Origin: Kudoa neothunni
Taxonomy: Eukaryota; Cnidaria
Assembly (NCBI GenBank): GCA_964304625.1
Contig: OZ199838.1
Coordinates: 4,960,001-5,024,000 of the forward strand
Length of the DNA: 64,000 nucleotides
Direction: 5' to 3'
The position numbers were made by a program, and so were the translations under genes. This document shows, piece after piece, positions 13,001 through 23,000 of this stretch (position 1 is its first letter; each line of letters begins with the position of its first letter). The notes under the pieces are model-generated. The model had not been told where the DNA came from. It saw nothing but the letters and a program-made list of their open reading frames with translations, and ran no database searches.

Positions 13001-13223
13001 TTGTGATAAAATGCGATATTTCAATCTTGTCGCCACGCGCAGAGAAAAGACACATATAAGGACACTCCACTACATTCATACTATTATTGATAAGTTTTCC
13101 ATTAATGAGGGTATGCGACGATCCTGTATCCACCAAGCCACTAAATGAATTTTCGGATCCTGGGCAAGCACAAGACACAATTAATCCCTGGGGCGTGCCT
13201 TCGTTTCGAATATTAGTAGTCAT
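10095..13223 (-). CDS. Ty3/Gypsy Pol polyprotein (protease, RT, RNase H, integrase)
   Basis: An uninterrupted 1,042-codon frame from the ATG at 13223. Domains in order: aspartic protease with active site VDTGSSHTLI near residues 31-40; reverse transcriptase with AYLDDIVIF; RNase H with YLECDASNTAVGAVL and ILTDHNPLVYL; integrase with an H-H-C-C zinc domain (ECAHSG to CDICLK); and a D-D-E core visible as WHVDFMGP, HSDQGVQFE and YHPEGNGMAERQ. No chromodomain is evident; the C-terminus is basic and Asn/Thr-rich. This is the gypsy order, with RNase H before integrase. The frame is -1 relative to Gag and stays open upstream across the Gag end, so Pol could be made by -1 frameshifting or by restart at its own ATG 11 nt past the Gag stop. 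All catalytic motifs look intact. Confidence 0.95.
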   Translation of the reverse strand: MTTNIRNEGTPQGLIVSCACPGSENSFSGLVDTGSSHTLINGKLINNSMNVVECPYMCLFSARGDKIEISHFITIQVHIGRVWVDCKAFIVNNLIYDAIIGRDFLFEHCNIIIDTKLSDGHLNNIPPRSQSVNTIKYPLQSLVKSRDIKGVNMVRSVERAGDCSVGEYAIHRIVTDGHEPISSRPYRVPIHYRDAVDKEIDRMLSLGVIQRSKSAWSSPVVIVEKKSGDLRLCVDYRKLNDVTVKDEYPLPILEEVLDSLGGANFFSTLDLQSGYWQIPMAPEDVEKTAFSHGRGLYEFLKMPFGLCNGPATFQRIMDRLLSDLPFAIAYLDDIVIFSKSKSEHMDHVDIVLERLDTANLKINNEKSKFCKNELAYLGFIISKDGIRNDPDRVKSILDWKEPKSKDDLQAFLGALNFMHRHIKGLAKLSSHFTDMMSSKVPFKWDDDERKMFRILKEAVKESPTLAYPNPDIPFYLECDASNTAVGAVLYQSPERKDVIAYTSKKLNCSQKNYSVTDREALAIVNAVRKFRHYLIGKKFFILTDHNPLVYLRSMKDPRGRRARWLMEMEDYCYEIMYKPGCQNNIADALSRSVLSMGTYATYDQLRTAQNEDKCIQVAKNAKRNPTESTKLSGNSELKKLYDRRDKLEMVDGLLCHASRFGKLPVVPWRMRRMIVKKVHEECAHSGITKTVQVLRRNFYWPTLEDDVTSMIKKCDICLKVKGNTHKVKVPLMPIPVLGPCVRWHVDFMGPMETTSNGNRFVILFIDQFTKWVEAKALSTITAKETADAFFELIISRHGCPKYLHSDQGVQFESVLFGDVCRLFGVQKSRSTAYHPEGNGMAERQVRNIKTKLKALILENNAEWDQSLDKALLATRITPSATTGYSPAYLMYGRELVTPTSTISYNLNNAVTNPHVYAEKLSNAMRSALNKAKENIEEAQTKQSYYYNRKNVNGKQKIGSHVYIKNRKITSLAPKYEGPYKVIKAKGPVCFVENHTNKIQSVHENDVLPTYTIDESNTNPNTKQNNRPTRNKKRPLYLDDFEV

Positions 13224-13234
13224 GGCAATACTCT

Positions 13235-13975
13235 CTAATTTCGGTGAATTCGGGAGCGAGGCTCGAGAGTAGGCCTGCCCCCTTTTTCGTTTCCCGACCG
13301 ACTATAGCATTTTTTTGCCATGTGCCCAACCTTTTGGCATATGTTACAGCGTATGAGGCCCTTACATTCGTGGCCAAAATGGTATCTACTACCACATTTA
13401 TAACATTCCTGTTTGTTGGGTGGTCGAGTAGGATAAATTGGTTGTTTCACAGCATTTATGTATGGGGTCGTATCGGTTGCGTCTGTCGGATTTGCGTCAA
13501 GATACGCTTGGGCTTTCTCCACGAGTACCGCCATGTTTCCGGTGGATTCACTGTTCAATATGGGTTGGTACATTTTTGGCACTGTCTCAACAATTTTTGG
13601 TTTCAGGAAGAATATTATATCTTCCGCCGTCGCATTCGGTCTAGCCGCTTTTAGGCGAAGCAAAATTCGATTGGCAAATTCTTGGATTCTCTCTCCTGAC
13701 TTTATTTTGTCGTTCAAGAAAATCGTCCACTGGTTTTGTATACTTGTGACACTTGCATAATATCCCTTTATCCTCCTCGTCAACGCTTCTACGGGACCCA
13801 ATTCGAGTTTCTCTTGATCGGACGGCTTTAACATTGGACGTTGGTGGATAGGTATTGCTAGTAGCAGGAACGCGTAATGTTGTTCCGTCGTGTGGTTTTT
13901 TATGAGGGATCTTGCCTCCAATTCCTCAAGTTGCACGTCGATCGGCATATCAAAATTAATTTCCTTGATTTTCAT
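13235..13975 (-). CDS. Ty3/Gypsy Gag with two zinc knuckles
   Basis: 246 residues from the first ATG (13975); the open frame reaches back to a TTG at 13999 inside the primer-binding site, which I do not take as the start. The C-terminal part has two CCHC knuckles in tandem, CYKCGSRYHFGHEC and CNICQKVGHMAKKC, both C-x2-C-x4-H-x4-C, which bind RNA. The N-terminal half should form the capsid. The frame closes 11 nt before the Pol ATG. An A5G5 run (minus strand, 13287-13278) lies in the Gag/Pol overlap and is a candidate slippery site, though it is not a perfect X-XXY-YYZ heptamer. Confidence 0.9.
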   Translation of the reverse strand: MKIKEINFDMPIDVQLEELEARSLIKNHTTEQHYAFLLLAIPIHQRPMLKPSDQEKLELGPVEALTRRIKGYYASVTSIQNQWTIFLNDKIKSGERIQEFANRILLRLKAARPNATAEDIIFFLKPKIVETVPKMYQPILNSESTGNMAVLVEKAQAYLDANPTDATDTTPYINAVKQPIYPTRPPNKQECYKCGSRYHFGHECKGLIRCNICQKVGHMAKKCYSRSGNEKGGRPTLEPRSRIHRN

Positions 13976-14000
13976 TTTCACTTGGACCTCTGACACCAAA

Positions 14001-14117
14001 TGTAACGCGGCAGCGACAAGCTATAGAAAACACGGTTCAACAAAACTAACCACGCCACCGACGACGAACCTCGACCATAACATAAAGGTGATGATTAATT
14101 ATATTAGGTTCACTACA
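14001..14117 (-). repeat. 5' LTR of the Ty3/Gypsy element
   Basis: Identical to 9953-10069. The second copy of the target duplication CGGAC follows at 14118-14122. At 117 bp it is among the short LTRs known for this superfamily, yet it must contain promoter and polyadenylation signals. Confidence 0.95.
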
Positions 14118-14122
14118 CGGAC

Positions 14123-14524
14123 CTTGTGTTACAAAGTATAACAACTTTTCCAAATATATCTAGACAGGAGTTCTTTGCATGATAAATTTTAATCCTGAGA
14201 CATACACACTTTTTTGGGACGAAACATTTAGGTGCGTAGTATCCGTGTCCGCGCGACGCTGTATTTTGTATTTAACAACCATATTTGCCCGCCCATATTA
14301 ATGGTAACTCGAATATATTTGGGAAAAATCAATAGTAAATACACGAAAAAATAAATATAAGGTGAATAAACTATAATAATTCGAAATTATGCAGATTTTT
14401 TGAAATAATCGGTTATTTTATCGTATTTTGGGAACCGCGTCTTATGTTGCAAATAGAAAAGTCTGATTTGGTTATATTTTCTAACATAGCTTGGTCATGA
14501 ACGAAAAAAATTTCCTCAATTTAT
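14123..14524. other. Flank between LTR element and Tigger ORF
   Basis: No gene. The piece GTGCGTAGTATCC near 14231-14244 resembles GTGCGTAGTACCC near the far end of the Tigger element (16111-16123). It may be a subterminal repeat of that element, but in direct rather than inverted orientation, so the left end of the Tigger is not fixed. Confidence 0.3.
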
Positions 14525-16150
14525 TTAAATATTCGTAACTTCATTTATGGAACAAATAGTTCTAGTTTGTCCATAATTTTCATTAGAAGACGATTCATCC
14601 ATTGTGTCGACTCCATTATTTATCAAGTTAACACATTCTTCATCAACGCAGTCTCTAAGTTGATTTCCTGGTAAATTCCTTTCAAACGAAGGGATGATGT
14701 CTGCTGAATCACAGTTATTAAAAAAGAGATATTTTTTAAAACAGCTTTTTATTGTTTCGTCAGTCACTAATTGCCATGCTTCTTTAATCATATACATAGC
14801 TTCAAGTAACTCTGGAGGATCATCACTTAAATTGTTATCGGAAACATCCGTGGAATTAGAAATGGCTTTATTTATAAAATAATTTGTCAGATGATTTTTG
14901 TAAATACATTTAAAACTGTTAATAATTCCCTGATCCAATTGCTGCAATACATTGGTTGTTTTGGATGGGAAAAAACAGAGTTGGACGTTTGAAAAATTTA
15001 GTGTTGGGTGGGCTGGACAATTATCAACAAATAATAAGATACTTCTCTTGCATCGAGAAAGTTCACGATTCCGCTCCGTTAGTTATTTTGAAAAAATCAA
15101 GCTGGTCATCCAAGCTTTCTTATTTACGTAATAGGGAAGTGGGGGATCCTTAATCTTCCGAAAGCAACGAGGTTTTTCAAAATTTCCAATTATTAATAAC
15201 GGTCATTTTTCTCAAAACATCGAGAAAATGGCAAGAATAGTTACTCTCCTCTTCGATTTTTAGAACCGTGCAAGTTTCCCTCCTTTTTAAATACGTAACC
15301 ATACACCAAATTTCGTATTGTGATACAAATTTAAAGTATATTTTATTTTTTCTTTGCTGATAAAATAGCTCGGTCTCATTCTAATTAAAAATATCTTTTG
15401 GGTAATAATTGTCAATCAATTTTAACAGTTGATCTTTCCAAGAGGAAACTATTTCAGGACCGACACTCTTAGACTCTCCTGTGAATTTGTTCCTCTTCAG
15501 CCCAACTCTTGAAGCAAAGCCTTGAAACCAACCTCTACCAACTTTAGAAGTTGTTTTTTTAACTTCAAATGAATAGTCGTTAGCATTATTAATTATATCA
15601 TCCCTTGATAACTCGATATTATTAGTTCTTATTAACTCAATTCACTCCTTAACTTTGGAATCTAACGTGGAAAAATTCCCTTTTCTTAAGGTTTTTCTGC
15701 TGTGATCTGGGTCTCCAGAGTTTAAATTGTTCATAATACCGCTCCTTTTTAATAATATGCTATTCAAAGAAAATATCGATTTGAGATTAAATTTCTCAAC
15801 GGTTTTAGTTTTTGAGCCATTGAATCCTTTTATTTCGTCGTAATAATTTATTATTTTAATCTTCTCATCTAACGATCGATATTTTCTCTGATTTCTTAAT
15901 TGCGTACTAACCATGTCGTTGGATCTAATTTGGGGGATTTTTAATGCGCAATATCCATGAAGTGCGCAGTAAGCATGCAGCCAAATTTTCTCTGGTTGTG
16001 AGCAATATTTTTAATAATAATTTTTCTTAATTAAACATTTTTAAGTTTATTGTACTATAGATAACAATATTATGTATTATTAATAGGAAACCTTGCCATA
16101 ATATCAAAAAGTGCGTAGTACCCCTGCTTCGCAATATCCCTGCACTACTG
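14525..16150 (-). mobile_element. Decayed Tigger (pogo-like) DNA transposon
   Basis: The right end is well defined: read on the minus strand it starts CAGTAGTGCAGGGATATTGC and abuts a TA at 16151-16152, as expected of a Tc1/mariner-superfamily element. Transposase remnants run leftward. An N-terminal CENP-B-like helix-turn-helix (RKYRSLDEKIKIINYYDE) lies in 15914-15642. A second DNA-binding part ends in GRGWFQGFASRVGLKR. The first catalytic motif near 15380 is broken by a stop and reads NETELFYQ. The second motif is LFVDNCPAHP near 15030-14995. The third region (VLQQLDQGIINSFK) opens the long frame 14947-14525, which ends in an acidic tail. Several stops and frame changes make it non-functional. 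The left terminal repeat was not found. Confidence 0.8.
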
Positions 16151-16152
16151 TA

Positions 16153-17471
16153 TATAGATTTAATTTTTTAGAATCTGTTCTATTTAATTATTTCCGGCTT
16201 CAATAATGAGACAGCGAGATTTAAACGATTATACATAAACAAAACTAATGGCACCTGAGTATCACGCTGACTTATGGGTCGTGCGTAATCAAAAGGGAAA
16301 TCAAAGTCATTAAGCACAAACCATAATTACGTACGTCATTTCAATTTGCGCGTGCGAAAATAGATAAAATTTTTAAAAATTAGGTTGTATTTTGACAAAT
16401 AAACATACTTATTTAATTTTATATTTGAAAAATTTTTTAATTAAATGCGATTTATTAGATTAAGGTTCAAAAAATGTATTATGCGAAATGTTTAATCTTT
16501 TTGTAAAGCTATAAACCAAATAGTAGATGCAGGTATTAATTGTGAGGAATCATAAGTGATTCATTAGCTTAGCTGATAGAAATTTATTGGGAATCCTCTA
16601 TTTTTTTCTATCATCAATTCAATCTACTCTTTCAATGGTAGCACAATTTCCACATTTACTCCCTTTACGACTTTTTCTTAAATTAGAAAAATAAAATCGT
16701 ATAAGATTAAAACAACTAATCTGTATAGTTATGGTAGTATTCATGGTAAATCTTGTTTTTATATCAAAAATCTTCATTGTTTCAAATTTAGCGATGGATT
16801 TACCCTCTACCTTTTGATAATATTTTACTCATTCGATTTTTGGGACAGTGTGAGAATTTTTTTACCGCCTGTTGACACACAAGCCATAATCTTCGTAATT
16901 ATGAAACAAAAATCATTACACACGATATATAAAATGTATAAAAACTATTGATAATGTTATAAAGTTTGTAGAGTGTAAGTCAAATTTTCTAGGAATTGAT
17001 TAATCTGTTTTATTGCTATGTTGCATAATACCCATAAGTCACTGTATTTATCATGTCATCAGCCAACTTCATGAATTCGTACACGAATTGTAATCAGTCT
17101 TAAAACCACAGTGTGATATTATGGGAGCAACTACGTTTCCACCTTAGTTAATCCATGCTAACCGTTTCATAAAAATCGACTTGATTTTATTCGATCCAAA
17201 AATAATTTAATTAGGATTTCCTATGATAGTTATCATTAAGAAAACAAAGCTTATTCTTATGGATTAGCGATAAGATATGTGGTAGGATGAAACAGAATAC
17301 AGCCTCTAAATCACGCAGAATTTCCAGTATGACCCTGCATTTCGATTAAAGCAAATAAAACGCGTTTTAGGGTACCAAATGGCCCAGAGAAATTCCGCTC
17401 CAATTATCACAAAAATAACCAATTAATTGAGTTGTATGAAGTTTTCCAACACTATCTAGTACAAAAATCCA
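16153..17471. other. Intergenic region, no gene recognised
   Basis: AT-rich, no supported ORF, RNA gene or repeat. It is the 3' flank of the LC8 gene, which lies on the minus strand to the right. Confidence 0.4.
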
Positions 17472-17744
17472 TCAGATCTCGCCAGTCCTAAACAACAACA
17501 CGGCCACACTACCAATGTACATGTAAATAAAATAGGAGGCTTCATGGGAAACAAACGAGCCAAAATTTCGACCAACAACGCAATGCCAGACACCATTATG
17601 CAGTTTATCAAATTCTTTTTTGATGTATTCAGCTATTTCACGTTCAATTTTGAAATTCTTAAAAGCATGCTGAGCAATCCTGATGGCATCATGCTTTAAA
17701 TTCTCAGCCATATCAGTGTGTCTGATATCGGGTTCTTGATCCAT
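17472..17744 (-). CDS. DYNLL: Dynein light chain LC8
   Basis: Small dimeric hub protein of cytoplasmic dynein and many other complexes; it binds short linear motifs in its partners. 90 residues from the ATG at 17744, against 89 in most animals, with no intron. The conserved core is plain: IAEYIKKEFDKLHNGVWHCV, followed by VGRNFGSFVSHE, then FIYMYIGSVAVLLFRTG. These are the helix-2/strand regions that form the dimer and target groove. The N-terminus (MDQEPDIRHTDMAENLKHDA) is the usual variable strand. The high conservation compared with other genes here is normal for LC8. The plus-strand neighbour starts about 110 bp away, so the two may share a promoter. Confidence 0.96.
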   Translation of the reverse strand: MDQEPDIRHTDMAENLKHDAIRIAQHAFKNFKIEREIAEYIKKEFDKLHNGVWHCVVGRNFGSFVSHEASYFIYMYIGSVAVLLFRTGEI

Positions 17745-17853
17745 TTGAGATTTATATCGGTAGTTTGGTTGTAGAACAACGGCGTATGAATATGAATGTT
17801 TGCTCGAAACACGCTTTACCCAAAGGCAAAAAAGTTTTTACAATAACAAACGA

Positions 17854-17991
17854 ATGAGAGCGAGGATTACCGATATTGTCTTGATAATTGGAGGGGTTTT
17901 TATAATTAAACATAAATTTTATCATGCTCTCATGAAGATTGGCGCCGAGCTACTGGGTTCAAAGGATTGGTTTGGTAAAAATAAGAATTAA
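17854..17991 (+). CDS. Possible small membrane protein, unassigned
   Basis: A 45-residue frame from the ATG at 17854, divergent from LC8 and 110 bp from its start. It has one hydrophobic stretch, ITDIVLIIGGVFII, then a basic, aromatic tail ending SKDWFGKNKN. The same frame is open upstream to 17800 without an ATG, and an alternative ATG at 17786 in another frame gives MNMNVCSKHALPKGKK, so a spliced form is possible. I do not recognise it. It could be a one-pass mitochondrial or ER peptide or chance; divergent placement is the only supporting context. Confidence 0.25.
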   Translation: MRARITDIVLIIGGVFIIKHKFYHALMKIGAELLGSKDWFGKNKN

Positions 17992-18365
17992 CATTAGACT
18001 ATTCATATTTCATACAGTCATGGTAGGATAATCACATAAAAATAGAGCATTTCGATATTACTTGACAGATTTCACACTTAGCTCAGAGCTAAATTATCTA
18101 AAAAATATTTGTTACATTTTTTCGTTAAAATTTTATAATATTCTTGTCATTAGTATTAACGGAAAGTTCAAATTTCGATATTACGAAATTTCAGGACCTA
18201 TATTATTGATATGAAAAACCGAGAACTTAAATGAAACAGGGACCATGCGTAATTTCCAAAAACTTTAAATTTTTGTTTGAGAAGCGAATCTATTAAATAT
18301 ATTTTTGAATAATTTAAATATTTTTAATTGTCCAATCAGTAATGGAGGAGTATCCAGCTCCAGAT

Positions 18366-18622
18366 CCAAAATTTCGGCATGTTTGCACGTGCCGAAAGTA
18401 GATGATTATGTCCTATGATTTAACCTATTTTTAAAGTATTGAGTGACCAAAAAAATTTCAAAAATTCAATTCTAGAATGTTACCAAAAATCACGCTTCGG
18501 CATAAATCGACTGTCGCGCATATCAGCGCGCACAAATTTTCGCTCTTGTTTTTGACGTAATTAACCTTCGAAAGCATCCAATTTTTATAATTTTTTAATC
18601 TATATCATTTTTACGTTTATTG
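18366..18622 (+). repeat. Left 257-bp inverted repeat arm
   Basis: Reverse complement of 19756-20012. It contains a GC-richer core with the palindromic bits CGACTGTCG and CAGCGCGC-type sequence near 18507-18533, in otherwise AT-rich DNA. Confidence 0.9.
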
Positions 18623-19755
18623 TAAAAATTATATTTTATATAAATTGTTGTACACAAAGAGGAATGATAATTAATATTTTTATCTTATAAATATTAGCAT
18701 TGAAAGTAGTTTTTCATATTTCTAAAAAGATTTATAGTGGTAAATTTATACATCAATACTTTAATCTGTCTCAATATAACTCTATCATCATGGCGGAATT
18801 TATAACCCAGCTTCAATTTTACCACATTTTGTTCCTCATGAATGCATTATTTGCTTTCCTATCTGGTAAAAGATGGGTAAAATCCCTGATGTATCGGAAA
18901 ATTATCTCATATATCACACCTTACGTTTGCAGATGACAAAAAGGAAAAAAACAAAACTTAAACTAATTTATTTAATAATGAGTTGGAAAAATACACATAT
19001 ATATGTTTAAATTAATTTTATTTTTAAAATTTATTTCCAGACGAGATTATATTACTCATTTTCCCCCAGGACTTTCACATTCTTTGGTAACAATAACAAG
19101 TTAAGGGAAAAACACCGAAATTACCAGTATTTCACTTATTTAATTGATCTATCATTGGTGTATTGAAGAATATGAGCTGTGGAATGTTTCAACGAAAAAA
19201 GAAATTGAGTGGAACTAATAAAATAATTGAAGTTGACGAGTATCCACTAAGGAAGCGCGGTAAGAACGACTGAGAAAATAAAATAAATTCGCAATGGACA
19301 AATTGTTTTAAATAGCTGTTGTGTATTTTGTAAGCAGGCAGTGCAGAGAAAAACACAGATTAGAAATGGACCGCGTTCAGATTAGCGGAAGTGTTCAAAC
19401 TTTCGCGAAGTTTATGAATACATAAACGATATCCCAAAATAATGCGAACACATTATAAAATATAATTTAATTCTAAACTATTCATGACATATTTATTCGC
19501 CTATTATATATTATCATTCATATATTTCTTGATTCCATCATGCTTTGGAACATTTTAATATATTCTTTCGATTTACTGGCTAACTTTAGTACTAATGCAT
19601 ATAAAAATAATATATAAACTAAATCATACAGTGTGTTACACTATTCTGAAATACTATTCATGTCAATTGCAAATTTGGTGTTTAAAAAGCGCAATAACAT
19701 AGCTGAATAAAATCTGAACGTTAATTCCAATAAATAATGCCTGTCCGACGCATTT

Positions 19756-20012
19756 CAATAAACGTAAAAATGATATAGATTAAAAAATTATAAAAATTGG
19801 ATGCTTTCGAAGGTTAATTACGTCAAAAACAAGAGCGAAAATTTGTGCGCGCTGATATGCGCGACAGTCGATTTATGCCGAAGCGTGATTTTTGGTAACA
19901 TTCTAGAATTGAATTTTTGAAATTTTTTTGGTCACTCAATACTTTAAAAATAGGTTAAATCATAGGACATAATCATCTACTTTCCGCATGAGAAAACATG
20001 CCGAAATTTTGG
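19756..20012 (-). repeat. Right 257-bp inverted repeat arm
   Basis: Reverse complement of 18366-18622, differing at about four bases near the outer end (plus-strand 19983-19995). Two degenerate repeats of about 50 bp containing GGACATGAA / GGACGTGAA and GCATTGA follow outside, at 20014-20095. Confidence 0.9.
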
Positions 20013-23000
20013 TGGGACATGAACATCCTTGAGCATTGAATGAACGGCTCTTGTAGGACGTGAAAAATCCTGGGCATTGATGTGACATGGATAATTGTGA
20101 GATAATTGGGCAATGTGGCGCACATTGAAATAAATACCTCGGTTTTTGGTCTTATTTATTTTTAAGCGAAAATGAATATTGATTAATTTTCAATATTAAT
20201 TATTTTATTTCGGTTTATAAGTCCCTAATACAGAAAAGTTCTGCCTAATGCGGGTTGGATTACCATAAGTTTCACTGAACGCAGTTTTTGAATGAATGAA
20301 GAAATAAAAATGTTAGGTTTTAAGGTCCATCTATAAATTAAATTAGATCTGGTCGAATGAATTTTAATTTTAATTCTTATGAAAAAGAAATATATATAAG
20401 TCATTTTCTAATTTTAATGTGGCATGAAGCTTGATTCAAAATTATAAGCAGTTTAAATTAAAAAATCAATACATTTGAAAAAGAGGGAATTATTTCCAAG
20501 GAAAAGTTGGGTGCGATAGAAAAAAGATCGGGAAACACTGGTCTAATCTATTCACCATCCATCCACTTCAATGTAAATGAAGAGTGCCCGTGTGGGTCAA
20601 CAAGTACGCATGTGCGAAGAATGTTTTTTCCGTATGGAGAAATATTTATGAAACTTTTAATAATTAAAGATCTTGAAAAATAACTTTCAACAGTCATCCG
20701 ACCACCAAAAGCTCGAAATATACTTAAAAATGTTGATTTTATCCATTTTAAGCTGGTTGAACGGATTACACATTTTCAACAATAGGATTAACACACACCT
20801 ATTTCAGAGTTGTAGTTAACATACCCCTTTATTGCTCGAATTTACCATTAATTTAAAAATTTCATCTATTCATATATATAAAAGAGGTGCTTACTTTTGG
20901 ATGTGTGCACGAATACACTCCTTATGTTCGAAGTTTTAATATAATTGACTCGACATGTACACTAAAAATTCAATGTATGTCTTTAAGTATATCAAAAAGG
21001 TGCATTTTAGGTTTAATTAGTGAGGAATTCGTTTTTATTTTTATTCAGATACATCAAGACCTTATTACACCTGAACTATATTCTCCGATTTCATTGCAAT
21101 CGTCCGCTAAATTCACGTTTCATTAGTAAATGAAAACGATGTAATTTTTAGCTTATCTAATTATTTTAATTATTTAATGTTTTCGATTAACGCGATTTCG
21201 CATCCGTCAGTGGGAGGAAGCATATCAAAATACATGTGGTGTCAGGGGATATTAATTTTCGTATATTTTCTTCCATCTTTTTTTTATTTTTTTATCTCGT
21301 TGAAATTTTGTTGCACGAACTCTTTGAATTGAGTGTAAAAATAACGTTTTAATTAACATTTTAAAGAAATTTATGTAATTCGGGACGCAAAAAATATAAC
21401 ATCGACTTGAATTATTTAGTGTTGTTCTGAGATCACAAAATTGTTAATTGAAGGCCGGGGTTAGGACATCCCACCCAGAAATGATGATGATTTTAATTTC
21501 GCTAGTAACAATCGTTAAAAATAAGTTGCTGTAGAATAATTTTGTCTGACTCCTTCCTTAGGTTAATTTAAACGATTAGTATATATTTTGAATGTTTTTA
21601 AGAAACTTCTCAATAAAAAATATTCCCCGGCGAAACTAGTAAGTTCACGCAAGTTAATCATAAATTAATACTTCATAGTATTGTTAAATTCCAATAGTAG
21701 TTTAAATAGAGAACACATTTCACTTAAATTTTTTCTTGAATTGATACCAGCTAAATAAATAGGTGCCAGTCATTTAGGATACTATTATGGTAAGAACATG
21801 AAATTTTATCGTAATGACACCCCAAAAGCTTCTGTTTTATTGTTATAGACACAAGTTTTAGTAATAAATTGTTCTCTGTAATTTCCAGATTAATGTTTGT
21901 AACATAAAGAATCCAAAACCATTTTTACAATCCAATTTATCCATTAATCAGTCCGAATCGTTGATAAAGGAGCGACATATTCTGTTATCATTCTTTCAAA
22001 TGGTGATTGATTTCTAACTTTTGAAAGTACATTTTCACTTTAACTGTGATGTCACGGTACTACAGTTATCATAAATTCCTTTGGATAAAGCCAATATGTT
22101 GTAAAAAGGATAGAACTTTTTAGCAATGATTTTTTAATACGAAAGTATCTTCAAGAAGTAATGTATCAACGCCTACTAATGAGAAACTCACGCATATTTT
22201 GTGGTATACGAAATATACGAACTCTTCAGATGGTATACGATCTTGTATATTAACCTAGAAAGAGTATAAATTATAATTTGTAAAGATATATACATTCAAT
22301 AAAAATACAAAAGCTTATAACAGCATGTAGATGCTTATATTGCAATAACGTTAGAAAATATTGAATAAACACCGAATTTGTTTTTCAATATTTTCTAATT
22401 ATACTTATGCGTCAAAAACGTTGGTGTATTAGATCCGCAAGAATACAATATCAGTAGTCGATTTTAGTGCCCTCAGAAGGTAAAAGATTTAAAAAAACCT
22501 TTTGCAATCTAATAAACATTTAAAATAAATATTTGTGGTGAAAATTAATTTGGAGCACGGTTTTTATAAATATTGTTGGGCCGTGATTACTAAAATAAAC
22601 AATTCTAACGCATGGTTTTCCTCATTTTAGTTGTAATACATAAATTGTGAGGTTGTCACATAGAAAAGATCAAGAAAATTTGAAATTTAGAGTTTAGATA
22701 TATAGTAAACACTATGAAATAGATTAGTGGAGCAAATATGCTGAAAATGGTAACACAAATTAATTATTTGTTATTATACTCAAAATACCATCAAACTATA
22801 AAATATCATAAACTTTAAATGAAATTACTTTCCTTCCATTCTCCAGTATTACGTTTAATATATTTCAGTCTATTTCCATGTTTCACAAATGTTTCACAAA
22901 TGTTGACTCATATTTGTTTTTATTAAACTCTAGAAAACAGTTATTACAGGAAGTTTTTTGACTTAACTAGTTAAGGTTAAGTATAAACATAATTTATAAT

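Larger units (their letters stand above)
9953..14117 (-). mobile_element. Full-length Ty3/Gypsy LTR retrotransposon, apparently intact
   Basis: A 4,165-bp element on the minus strand, bounded by two identical 117-bp LTRs that start TGTA and end TACA (plus-strand reading). It is flanked by the direct repeat CGGAC at 9948-9952 and 14118-14122, a 5-bp target duplication. Just inside the 5' LTR the minus strand reads TGGTGTCAGAGG, a primer-binding site; the matching tRNA was not determined. Just before the 3' LTR a polypurine tract (AAAAGGGGGAG) lies near 10084-10073. Gag and Pol are both open. Very short LTRs and a Gag with two CCHC knuckles resemble the Mag clade, which is an inference. Identical LTRs and intact frames imply recent movement. 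No envelope-like ORF. Confidence 0.95.
18366..20012. mobile_element. DNA element with 257-bp terminal inverted repeats
   Basis: The two ends, 18366-18622 and 19756-20012, are reverse complements over 257 bp. I count about four mismatches, all within 30 bp of the outer ends; the inner part appears perfect. The arms begin CCAAAATTTCGGCATG and end TTACGTTTATTG at the loop. The 1,133-bp interior has no complete transposase. Near 19219-19263 one frame reads IIEVDEYPLRKRGKN, weakly like the first catalytic region of IS1595/Merlin transposases. No convincing target duplication. It is best described as a long-TIR (foldback-like) DNA element, family unknown, that was mobile or gene-converted recently. 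Confidence 0.85.

Noticed and set aside
11412-13760. Numerous plus-strand ORFs opposite Gag and Pol
   Set aside because: Shadows of the retrotransposon genes in other frames.
13976-13999. Gag start at the TTG at 13999
   Set aside because: This lies in the primer-binding site; the first ATG is at 13975.
14001-14117. CRISPR-like or tandem repeat interpretation of the two 117-bp repeats
   Set aside because: Only two copies, TG...CA ends, flanking 5-bp duplication, primer-binding site and polypurine tract show that they are LTRs.
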